In this document: piece after piece, positions 1 through 5,433 of the stretch | How the letters are laid out: each line of letters opens with the position of its first letter | Position numbering within the stretch: the first letter of the stretch is position 1 | DNA from: Fimbriimonadales bacterium | GTDB taxonomy: Bacteria > Armatimonadota > Fimbriimonadia > Fimbriimonadales > GBS-DC | Assembly (NCBI GenBank): GCA_026416065.1 | Contig: JAOAFW010000180.1 | Location: forward strand, 1 to 5,433 | Direction of reading: 5' to 3' | DNA: 5,433 bases | Notes under the pieces: model-generated | Seen by the model: only the letters and a program-made list of their open reading frames with translations | The model's database searches: none | Told to the model about the DNA's origin: nothing | Program-made: the position numbers and the translations under genes

Positions 1-19
1 AGATGTGTATAAGAGACAG
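1..19 (+). other. Nextera/Tn5 mosaic-end adapter remnant (artefact)
   Basis: The first 19 bases, AGATGTGTATAAGAGACAG, are identical to the Tn5 mosaic end used in Nextera tagmentation libraries. They are not genomic. Read in frame from the GTG at position 5 they give MYKRQ (VYKRQ), a false N-terminus for the first gene. Native sequence most likely starts at base 20. Confidence 0.96.
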
Positions 20-1678
20 GCGCTGTACGGTGTGCATCCTGTGCTGGTTGAGAGCGTGGCGTTTGTCTCCTCGCGCTACGACTTGATGGCGACACTGTTC
101 CTGCTGCTGGCGCTCTGGTTAGAGGGCGCGCTCGAGAGGTGGGGGCGATGGGCAGGGGTGAGCCTCGCGTTTCTGGCGGCGCTGCTGTGCAAGGAGATGG
201 CGCTGATGTTTCCGTTGGTATTGCTGTTGTGGCAGCTGGCGCAGGACAACGGGGGCTCGCTGCGGGGACGCCTCGCCCGCTTGTTCAAGACAGAGCGTGC
301 GCTATACGGTGCGCTGGGGCTGACGCTACTCATTTACTTCGGGATTCGCTACGCTGCGCTGGGGTATCTGTTCACCGCGCCCGTGGGCAACACCCAGATT
401 GATGCAGGCACGCCCATTCAGCACCTCTTACTCGTTGGGCGCACGTTGACCACGTTGGCGACGCTTATCTTCTTTCCGTTCTTTAGTATCACGCCGGCAC
501 ACCATTCGGAGCTGCCTATCCCCCTGAGCGACCGATGGGCGTGGGCGCAGCTGGGGGTAGCAACCCTGTTGATGCTTGGGGTAGCGCTCTTTATGAGGCG
601 TCGCCTCAGCGTAGGCTGGCTCTTTGCTGCAGGACTGGTTAGCCTACTGCCCGTACTCAATCTGCGCCCTCTGGAGTTCGCGTTCGGGATGTACACAGCG
701 GAGCGGTTTTTGACTTTTCCGCTGGCGTTGGTGTTGATGGGATTAATACAGTGGCTTTCGCCCTCACCCCCCAGCCCCCTCTCCCGCACGCGGGAGAGGG
801 GGAGTCTGACTCCCCTCTCCCACGCCGTGGAAGAGGGGCTGGGGGTGAGGGCGATTCTGGTAATCTGGGGCGTCGGGCTACTTATCACCACTGCCTACAA
901 TCTCCCGAACTGGCGCGACGCGGAAGCGTTCTGGAAATGGCTCTCGATTGCCTCGCCCCAATCGCCCATCGGCTACAGCAATCTCTCCGATTTATACAAC
1001 AAGGCGGGCAGATACACCGACGGTCTCGAGTACGCTGAGAAGGCGATACAGGTCGCACCGCAGAGCGGGATGGGCTATGTGAATAAGGGAGTTGCCCTGC
1101 TCCGACTGGGCAACCCGGAGGAAGCCATCGCCCTGTTTCGCAAGGCAACAGAAGTAGAGCCGGACAACACAACGGGTTGGAACAACCTCGCGGTGATGCT
1201 CTCTGAGAAGGGTGAACAGGACGAAGCAGAGCGCATTATTCGCCGGCGTGTGTTGGGCAAGCCCCCAGAGTTTATGGGACATCAGGCGTTGGGGCTAATC
1301 TCCACTCGCCGCGCTCGTTTAGACCTCGCAGAAGCCGAGTTTCGAAAGGCTTATGCGCTGATGCCTAATCCCGCTGGCTCCGTCGCGGATGAGGGACTGC
1401 GCCAACTACAAAGCGCGGACAAGTGGATTGCGGCGGCGCACCACTGGATGAACCAACCTAATCTGGAAATAGCAGAGATACATTTGCAGAGTGCAGCGCA
1501 GCGCGACCCCGACAAGATTGCCTACGGCATCGCCCTCGCAAGACTGCGCATCTTGCAGAAACGCCCCGCCGAAGCGGTGCAACTCCTGCGGGACATTCAG
1601 ACGAATGGATACAGCGATGCAACCGTTGAAGCGCTGCTGAAAGAGGCGCAACAGATGCTTAAGCAGGCGGCGAAGTAG
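20..1678 (+). CDS. TMTC/PMT-like polytopic membrane protein with C-terminal TPR repeats, 5'-truncated
   Basis: The gene is open from the left edge to TAG at 1676-1678; the GTG at 5 lies inside adapter and is not a start. Counting the codon at 20 as residue 1, 552 residues remain. Residues 1-295 are mostly hydrophobic, with about eight membrane segments. They carry landmarks of bacterial proteins resembling eukaryotic TMTC O-mannosyltransferases (GT-C fold): HPVLVES (6-12) followed by RYDLMATLF, a CKE motif (57-59) after a membrane segment, an AERF motif near 227-230, and NWRD (297-300) before the repeats. TPR units lie at about 315-348, 349-382, 383-416 and 417-450, with degenerate repeats beyond. 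In GT-C enzymes the catalytic acidic residues sit in the first extracytoplasmic loop, which here would be in the missing N-terminus, so enzyme activity cannot be judged. Residues 248-278 come from a palindromic repeat inside the gene. The family assignment is by motif resemblance; a non-enzymatic TPR membrane protein is the alternative. Confidence 0.85.
   Translation, partial: ALYGVHPVLVESVAFVSSRYDLMATLFLLLALWLEGALERWGRWAGVSLAFLAALLCKEMALMFPLVLLLWQLAQDNGGSLRGRLARLFKTERALYGALGLTLLIYFGIRYAALGYLFTAPVGNTQIDAGTPIQHLLLVGRTLTTLATLIFFPFFSITPAHHSELPIPLSDRWAWAQLGVATLLMLGVALFMRRRLSVGWLFAAGLVSLLPVLNLRPLEFAFGMYTAERFLTFPLALVLMGLIQWLSPSPPSPLSRTRERGSLTPLSHAVEEGLGVRAILVIWGVGLLITTAYNLPNWRDAEAFWKWLSIASPQSPIGYSNLSDLYNKAGRYTDGLEYAEKAIQVAPQSGMGYVNKGVALLRLGNPEEAIALFRKATEVEPDNTTGWNNLAVMLSEKGEQDEAERIIRRRVLGKPPEFMGHQALGLISTRRARLDLAEAEFRKAYALMPNPAGSVADEGLRQLQSADKWIAAAHHWMNQPNLEIAEIHLQSAAQRDPDKIAYGIALARLRILQKRPAEAVQLLRDIQTNGYSDATVEALLKEAQQMLKQAAK
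759..853. repeat. GC-rich palindromic repeat (REP/MITE-like) inside a coding sequence
   Basis: The outer arms, 759-785 and 831-853, are near-complementary (CGCCCTCACCCCC versus its reverse complement, continuing into AGCCCC..TCT). Between them are two hairpins. One is a perfect 12-bp stem, 775-786 with 791-802, loop CACG. The other pairs 812-818 with 832-838 and 820-823 with 827-830, with one C/A mismatch and loop GCC. The whole folds as a cloverleaf-like structure. The reading frame stays open through it, encoding a Pro/Ser/Arg/Glu-rich stretch (PSPPSPLSRTRERG, then PLSHAVEEGLGVR) between two membrane segments. Such CCCTCACCCC..CTCTCCC palindromes recur as dispersed repeats in many bacterial genomes; membership of a particular family is inferred. 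No clear target-site duplication is visible. Confidence 0.85.
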
Positions 1679-1687
1679 CGTTAGAGG

Positions 1688-1715
1688 AGTGCGACGGCGG
1701 AAACGCCGTCGCACT
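1688..1715. terminator. Hairpin between convergent genes, possible bidirectional terminator
   Basis: A perfect 12-bp inverted repeat, AGTGCGACGGCG (1688-1699) with its complement at 1704-1715, encloses a GAAA loop (GNRA tetraloop in + strand RNA). It fills most of the 42-bp gap between the TPR gene stop (1678) and the metK stop (1721). Its position fits termination of both transcripts. Neither strand has a T-tract after the stem, so it is not a canonical intrinsic terminator. It may act as an mRNA 3'-end stabiliser or be a copy of a dispersed palindromic repeat. Confidence 0.6.
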
Positions 1716-1720
1716 GCAGA

Positions 1721-2857
1721 TTACGCCAAGTCCGCAAACGCGGGCACCGAGTCCCGGTGCTCCCAGCGGAAGCTGGGGTGCCCGAAGTGCCCATTTTTGG
1801 CGGTGGGCACATACTGGGGCTTTTGGAGATCGAGGAACTGGATAATCCCCCGCGGGCTGAGGTCGAACGATTCCTGAATGCGCTTCACGATTTTGGCAGG
1901 GTCTATCTTGTGGGTGCCGAAGGTCTCCAGCAGTAGCGACACGGGCTGCGCCACGCCGATAGCGTAGGAGACCTGAATCTCGACCTTATCCGCCAGTCCT
2001 GCGGCGACGATGTTTTTCGCTAAGTAGCGCGCCATGTAGGTGGCGGAGCGGTCGACTTTCGTGGGGTCTTTGCCCGAGAACGCGCCGCCTCCGTGTCGGC
2101 AGAAGCCGCCGTAGGTGTCCACGATGATTTTTCGTCCCGTAACGCCCGTGTCTGCTTGGGGACCGCCGATGACGAACACGCCTGTCGGGTTCACGTAGTA
2201 GTGTTTGGCGTTGATGTCCACACGGTCGGCGAAGCGTTCCAGCACAGGTTTGACCACATATTCCAGCACGCGCTCGCGCACCTGCGCCTGCGTCAGTTCG
2301 GGGTCGTGCTGCGCGGAGATGACCACCGTGTCGATGGCTTTGGGCACGCCGTTTTCGTATAGCACGGTTACCTGCGACTTGCCGTCAGGTCGGAAGCCGA
2401 GGTCAGGGTTGGCTTTGCGCACCTCGCTCAGCTGACGGGTGAGCGCGTGGGCAATGGTGATAGGGAGGGGCATCAGTTCGGGCGTCTCGTTGCACGCGAA
2501 GCCGAACATCATGCCCTGATCGCCCGCACCGCCTGTATCGACGCCCTGCCCGATGTTGGGCGACTGTTCTTGAATCGCCACCATCACGCCGCAGGTATCG
2601 CCCTCGAAGCCATACTCGGTTTTCGTGTAGCCCACCTCGTTGATTGTGCGGCGTACCACCTCGGGGATGTCCACGTAGGCGTGGGTGGTAATCTCGCCGG
2701 CGACGACCGCCAGCCCGCGCGTCAGCAGCGTCTCCACCGCCACACGCGATTGGGCGTCTTGCCGTAAACACTCATCTAAAACCGCGTCGCTAATCTGGTC
2801 AGCTAACTTGTCGGGGTGACCTTCGGTCACGCTCTCCGAAGTGAATGGTTGCAACAT
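1721..2857 (-). CDS. metK: S-adenosylmethionine synthetase (methionine adenosyltransferase)
   Basis: Cytoplasmic enzyme that makes S-adenosylmethionine from ATP and methionine, releasing phosphate and pyrophosphate. The 378-residue product is complete, slightly shorter than the usual 380-400. All three MetK domains are recognisable: the N-terminal SESVTEGHPDK block (residues 7-17, with His14, Asp16 and Lys17), Glu42 at the potassium-site position, GAGDQGMMFG (110-119), DGKSQVT (159-165), the GGPQ...TGRKIIVDTYGG block (231-251), HGGGAFSGKDPTKVDRSA (255-272), and a C-terminal NGHFG (355-359). The active-site residues known from E. coli MetK appear to be retained. Minor departures are FC in place of the common MA/AA before RHGGG, and ADTGVTG in place of GDAGLTG. 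The ATG at 2857 is supported by AGAGGAGG at 2865-2872, seven bases upstream. The gene converges on the TPR gene and is separated from the PEP-CTERM gene by a terminator and its own promoter. Confidence 0.98.
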   Translation of the reverse strand: MLQPFTSESVTEGHPDKLADQISDAVLDECLRQDAQSRVAVETLLTRGLAVVAGEITTHAYVDIPEVVRRTINEVGYTKTEYGFEGDTCGVMVAIQEQSPNIGQGVDTGGAGDQGMMFGFACNETPELMPLPITIAHALTRQLSEVRKANPDLGFRPDGKSQVTVLYENGVPKAIDTVVISAQHDPELTQAQVRERVLEYVVKPVLERFADRVDINAKHYYVNPTGVFVIGGPQADTGVTGRKIIVDTYGGFCRHGGGAFSGKDPTKVDRSATYMARYLAKNIVAAGLADKVEIQVSYAIGVAQPVSLLLETFGTHKIDPAKIVKRIQESFDLSPRGIIQFLDLQKPQYVPTAKNGHFGHPSFRWEHRDSVPAFADLA

Positions 2858-2864
2858 CTATTTG

Positions 2865-2872
2865 CCTCCTCT
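2865..2872 (-). promoter_or_regulatory. Strong Shine-Dalgarno site of metK
   Basis: AGAGGAGG on the - strand ends seven bases before the ATG at 2857 and fixes the metK start. Confidence 0.85.
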
Positions 2873-2887
2873 TGAGTAAGTAGGGGG

Positions 2888-2896
2888 ATTATACCA
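2888..2896 (-). promoter_or_regulatory. Extended -10 promoter of metK
   Basis: The - strand reads TGGTATAAT: a consensus TATAAT (2893 down to 2888) preceded by TGn, the extended -10 element. No good -35 hexamer is found 16-18 bases upstream, which an extended -10 can tolerate. Transcription would start near 2881, giving a leader of only about 24 nt, just enough for the ribosome binding site. That leaves no room for a SAM riboswitch. Confidence 0.7.
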
Positions 2897-2948
2897 TGTG
2901 TTCCCTAACCTGCTATCTCCTACGGAGAAATCTTTTCAGGGAGCAATG

Positions 2949-2978
2949 AAAAATGGGCTGAGGATTGCTCCTCAGCCC
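2949..2978 (-). terminator. Intrinsic terminator of the PEP-CTERM gene
   Basis: On the - strand a 10-bp perfect stem (2978-2969 with 2964-2955, GGGCTGAGGA and its complement) with a 4-base loop is followed by A and then TTTTT (2953-2949). It begins 33 bases after the TAA of the PEP-CTERM gene and lies upstream of the metK promoter, so the two - strand genes are separate transcription units. On the + strand there is no comparable T-tract. Confidence 0.88.
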
Positions 2979-3011
2979 TATTCTGTTACGCCCGGAAAGG
3001 AAAGTCGTTGC

Positions 3012-3668
3012 TTATTTCTTGCGGCGTCGCAGTGCGAGCGCGCCCAAGCCCGTCGCCAGTGCAATCAGGCTGGCAGGCTCCGGTACCCAGTCCTGCTCCA
3101 CCAGTAGCAGCCCTGCAGTGTCAAAGCCCGGTGCATTTGCGCCGGCGATGTCCAGGATGAATACTTCAAACACTGAAAAATTGTTTGAAGGACGACTGAG
3201 CGGGACAAAAGTGTTCACAGAGAACGGGCCATCCTGACCACCTTGATACGCACCGCCGAGAAAGACACCTGAGCCGTTGTACAGCACTTCACTGGTATTG
3301 CGGTCGATGACCTTCTTAGACCAGACGATTCGTCCTTTGCCCAGCACGACGCCACTCACCACAAAGTTGAACCCCGTTAGCGCGCCCTTCGTGCCCGAAG
3401 AATCGTTCACTTGATACGCGCCTGTAAAGGTTCCATTCGTGAAGGAAGTACCGTCGCCAACCAGAATCGGGTTCGGGTTACCAATCGCCGTGTTGAAGGT
3501 CACTTGAGGTAGCGGGTTAGTGATTACGGTCGTAGGCACGGTAACCACAACGTTACCCGGATTCAATACGCCCGTACTCGTCAGAATGTTCACATTCCAG
3601 CCCGAAGCATAGGCTCCAGCAGCAGCAATGGCTGCGGCCACGCTAATCATCAGTTTATTCAATCGCAT
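3012..3668 (-). CDS. Exported PEP-CTERM sorting-domain protein
   Basis: A 218-residue protein with a signal peptide: basic MRLNK, then an alanine-rich hydrophobic core, with a likely cleavage site after AYA at residue 21. The C-terminus has the full PEP-CTERM tripartite layout: VPEPAS (195-200), a short membrane segment (201-213) and the basic tail RRRKK (214-218). PEP-CTERM proteins are substrates of exosortase (EpsH/XrtA family), which removes the C-terminal segment and is linked to exopolysaccharide or biofilm surfaces. The mature body (22-194) is rich in Gly, Asn, Thr, Val and Ser, has few charges and is probably mostly beta-strand; I do not recognise a named domain and assign no activity. 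The single cysteine-free body suggests no disulfides. The ATG at 3668 is supported by AAGGAGG eight bases upstream. It is transcribed alone, from a very strong promoter to its own terminator. No exosortase gene is in the window. Confidence 0.9.
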   Translation of the reverse strand: MRLNKLMISVAAAIAAAGAYASGWNVNILTSTGVLNPGNVVVTVPTTVITNPLPQVTFNTAIGNPNPILVGDGTSFTNGTFTGAYQVNDSSGTKGALTGFNFVVSGVVLGKGRIVWSKKVIDRNTSEVLYNGSGVFLGGAYQGGQDGPFSVNTFVPLSRPSNNFSVFEVFILDIAGANAPGFDTAGLLLVEQDWVPEPASLIALATGLGALALRRRKK

Positions 3669-3676
3669 CCAAATAT

Positions 3677-3684
3677 CCTCCTTT
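3677..3684 (-). promoter_or_regulatory. Strong Shine-Dalgarno site of the PEP-CTERM gene
   Basis: AAAGGAGG on the - strand, eight bases before the ATG at 3668, decides the start codon. Confidence 0.85.
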
Positions 3685-3701
3685 CTGAGGTCAGGCTACT
3701 A

Positions 3702-3719
3702 CGCTGGGGCGAACCAGCG
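3702..3719 (-). other. Short hairpin in the 5' leader of the PEP-CTERM mRNA
   Basis: CGCTGG (3702-3707) and CCAGCG (3714-3719) form a 6-bp GC-rich stem with a 6-base loop. It lies inside the predicted leader of about 57 nt and upstream of the ribosome binding site, near the transcript's 5' end. Such a stem could protect the mRNA; no specific regulator is implied. Confidence 0.4.
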
Positions 3720-3731
3720 CAGCGCATCTAT

Positions 3732-3760
3732 ATTATAGCACATTTGGGGGGAAATGTCAA
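3732..3760 (-). promoter_or_regulatory. Near-perfect housekeeping-sigma promoter of the PEP-CTERM gene
   Basis: On the - strand, TTGACA (3760-3755), a 17-base spacer and TATAAT (3737-3732) match the sigma-70 consensus at all twelve positions with optimal spacing. The spacer also ends in TGC, giving an extended -10 (TGCTATAAT). Initiation is expected near 3725, leaving a leader of about 57 nt before the ATG at 3668. Confidence 0.92.
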
Positions 3761-3847
3761 GGGCTGAGGGGCTGTTGGCAGTGGTAAATCGAGCAAAACG
3801 CCCTGAATTTTCCCTGTTCTTAACAAAGCACATCGCAGCGCAGCGGG

Positions 3848-3853
3848 TACAAT
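3848..3853 (+). promoter_or_regulatory. Possible -10 element of aspS
   Basis: TACAAT matches TATAAT at five of six positions and lies 11 bases before the aspS ATG. Initiation would fall near 3860, giving a leader of only a few bases. The nearest -35-like hexamer, TTAACA at 3820-3825, is 22 bases upstream, too far for standard spacing, so the assignment is tentative. Confidence 0.45.
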
Positions 3854-3864
3854 TGCCCTCGCTT

Positions 3865-5433
3865 ATGACAGCACGCTGGCAACGGACTCATCCCTGCGGT
3901 GTCTTACGAACGGAGCATATCGGACAAACCGTGTGTCTGAACGGCTGGGTACACCGCATTCGCGACTTAGGCGGGCTTGTGTTTGCGGATTTGCGCGACC
4001 GCACGGGGCTGATACAGGTAGTGTTCGACCCTGCGATTAGCTCCGAGCTGTTGAAACAAGCAAGCGACCTGCGTGTGGAATACTGCATCGCAGTTGAAGG
4101 CGAGGTACGCCGCCGACGCCCCGGGGCTGAGAACCCCAAAATCGCTACCGGCGAAATCGAGGTATTTGCTCACGCGCTACACGTGTTCAGTCCCTCTAAA
4201 ACCCCGCCATTCCACCTCAATGAGGAGAACCTCGAGGTGGACGAGAGCCTCCGCCTCAAGTACCGCTACCTTGACCTGCGCCGCCCCGCGATGTATCAAC
4301 GGCTGGAGCTACGCCACCGCATCGTGAAGTACATTCGGGATTTTCTGTCGGAGCGCGGCTTTCTGGAGGTGGAGACGCCAATCCTCATTAAAAGCACGCC
4401 TGAAGGCGCGCGTGATTACCTTGTGCCCAGTCGGCTCTATCCGGGCAAGTTCTACGCGCTGCCCCAGTCGCCCCAGCAGCTCAAGCAGCTGCTGATGGTG
4501 GCGGGCGTGGAACGCTACTTCCAAATCGCCCGCTGCTTCCGCGACGAAGACCCCCGCGCCGACCGCCAGCCGGAATTCACGCAGCTTGACTTGGAAATGT
4601 CATTCGTCACTCAAGACGACATCCTGAACCTCATCGAGGAACTCTATATTGGGATGATTGAGACCTGCACGGACAAGCGCGTGCTGAAGCCGTTCCCGCG
4701 CCTGACTTACGACGAGGCGATGGAACGCTACGGCATCGACAAGCCCGACCTGCGCTTCGGGCTGGAGCTGCATAATCTGACCGACCTGCTGCGGGAAACC
4801 GAGTTTCAGGCGTTTCGGGGCGTGATTGAGGCAGGCGGAATTGTGAAAGCCCTTTGCCTGCCCGGCTGCGCCGACTATTCCCGCAAGCAGATCGACGAGC
4901 TAACTGAGTTCGTGAAGCGGTTCGGCGCGAAAGGGCTGGCAACGATTGCTTTCACAACGGAAGGCGTCCGCTCGCCCATCGCCAAGTTCCTCAGCGAAGC
5001 CGAGCTGAACGCGATACGAGCGCACACCGGTGCAACCACGGGCGACCTCGTCGCCATCGTCGCCGACACGCCTAAAATCGTGAACGAGTGTCTCAGCCGC
5101 CTGCGCCATCGCTTGGGAGAGGAACTTGGACTGGCAGACCCGAACCTGATGGCGTTCGCCTGGGTGGTAGACTTCCCCCTGCTGGAGTGGGACGCGGAAG
5201 AGGGACGCTGGAACCCCTCGCACCACCCGTTCACCTCACCGCGCGAGGAAGATATTCCCTTGCTCGACACGGAGCCCGGCAAGGTGCGCGCGAACTGCTA
5301 TGACCTCGTGTGCAACGGCAACGAACTCGCCAGCGGCAGTATCCGTATCCATCGGCGCGACCTGCAGGATAAGATTTTCAAACTGTTGGGCTACTCCGAC
5401 GCCGAGATTCAGGAGCGGTTTGGACACCTGCTG
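3865..5433 (+). CDS. aspS: Aspartyl-tRNA synthetase, bacterial type, 3'-truncated by window edge
   Basis: Class IIb synthetase that charges tRNA with aspartate in the cytoplasm. The ATG at 3865 opens a frame that stays open to the last base, giving 523 residues. An N-terminal RTHPCG and an OB-fold anticodon-binding domain (about 15-120; GWVHRIRDLGG at 27-37) come first. Then follow motif 1 (FLEVETP, 166-172), EGARDYLVPSR (180-190), the aspartate-site QSPQ (201-204), motif 2 with FRDED (225-229) and DRQPEF (233-238), the bacterial GAD insertion (about 312-420), HHPFTSP (453-459) and NGNELASGSIRIH (484-496). The usual length is 580-600, so roughly 60-75 residues, including motif 3 with its GLDR arginine, lie beyond the edge. 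The start is chosen because the N-terminus aligns with the family from RTH onward, only six residues in. No Shine-Dalgarno site is visible. The gene diverges from the PEP-CTERM gene. Confidence 0.97.
   Translation, partial: MTARWQRTHPCGVLRTEHIGQTVCLNGWVHRIRDLGGLVFADLRDRTGLIQVVFDPAISSELLKQASDLRVEYCIAVEGEVRRRRPGAENPKIATGEIEVFAHALHVFSPSKTPPFHLNEENLEVDESLRLKYRYLDLRRPAMYQRLELRHRIVKYIRDFLSERGFLEVETPILIKSTPEGARDYLVPSRLYPGKFYALPQSPQQLKQLLMVAGVERYFQIARCFRDEDPRADRQPEFTQLDLEMSFVTQDDILNLIEELYIGMIETCTDKRVLKPFPRLTYDEAMERYGIDKPDLRFGLELHNLTDLLRETEFQAFRGVIEAGGIVKALCLPGCADYSRKQIDELTEFVKRFGAKGLATIAFTTEGVRSPIAKFLSEAELNAIRAHTGATTGDLVAIVADTPKIVNECLSRLRHRLGEELGLADPNLMAFAWVVDFPLLEWDAEEGRWNPSHHPFTSPREEDIPLLDTEPGKVRANCYDLVCNGNELASGSIRIHRRDLQDKIFKLLGYSDAEIQERFGHLL

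Noticed and set aside
5..19. GTG at 5 as a start codon of the TPR gene
   Set aside because: It lies within the sequencing adapter; the family normally has a further N-terminal membrane segment and loop upstream of HPVLVES.
759..853. CRISPR-like or terminator interpretation of the palindromic block
   Set aside because: There are no regularly spaced identical repeats with spacers, and the block is inside an open frame that continues with conserved membrane and TPR sequence.
418..891. Antisense reading frame of 157 codons opposite the membrane protein gene
   Set aside because: It lies opposite a convincing membrane/TPR coding sequence, passes through the palindromic repeat, and has no recognisable domain or ribosome binding site support.
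3761..3864. T-box or other tRNA-sensing leader before aspS
   Set aside because: I see no stem I, specifier loop or T-box core, no terminator, and the likely promoter element is only 11 bases before the start codon.
4875..5282. Antisense reading frame of 135 codons opposite aspS
   Set aside because: It is a shadow of the well-conserved aspS frame and shows no family resemblance.
1..5433. An undescribed multi-gene system such as a defence island or mobile element
   Set aside because: The genes are housekeeping (metK, aspS), one exported surface protein and one membrane/TPR protein, each with its own transcription signals; no transposase, integrase, tRNA gene, defence gene or operon linking them is visible.

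Overview
The window is 5,433 bp of moderately GC-rich bacterial DNA from a chromosomal housekeeping neighbourhood. It starts with 19 bases of Nextera transposase mosaic-end adapter, so base 1 is a library or assembly edge and the first gene is cut at its 5' end. The last gene runs off the right edge. A strong candidate for the phylum cannot be read from these genes alone. A PEP-CTERM exported protein, a TMTC-like membrane/TPR protein, GC-rich palindromic repeats and an apparently Shine-Dalgarno-free aspS would suit Armatimonadota or a similar environmental lineage. This is a guess from style, not an identification.

Layout, left to right: (1) adapter, 1-19; (2) the 3' part of a + strand gene for a polytopic membrane protein with C-terminal TPRs, resembling bacterial TMTC/PMT-like (GT-C) proteins, to 1678; its reading frame contains an in-frame, about 95-bp palindromic repeat (759-853); (3) a 42-bp gap with a perfect 12-bp hairpin between convergent genes; (4) metK (S-adenosylmethionine synthetase) on the - strand, 1721-2857, with its own extended -10 promoter and strong ribosome binding site; (5) an intrinsic terminator, then a - strand gene for a small secreted PEP-CTERM protein, 3012-3668, driven by an essentially consensus promoter; (6) a 196-bp divergent intergenic region; (7) aspS (aspartyl-tRNA synthetase) on the + strand from 3865, complete except for its C-terminal class II motif 3 region.

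The genes look independently transcribed rather than forming one operon: metK and the PEP-CTERM gene each have a promoter, the PEP-CTERM gene has a terminator, and aspS diverges. I see no functional link among them beyond general metabolism, translation and the cell surface. I found no undescribed multi-gene system. The observations most worth following are the adapter artefact, the repeat recruited into a coding sequence, the near-perfect promoter in front of an exosortase substrate, and the contrast between the strong Shine-Dalgarno sites of the - strand genes and their absence at aspS.
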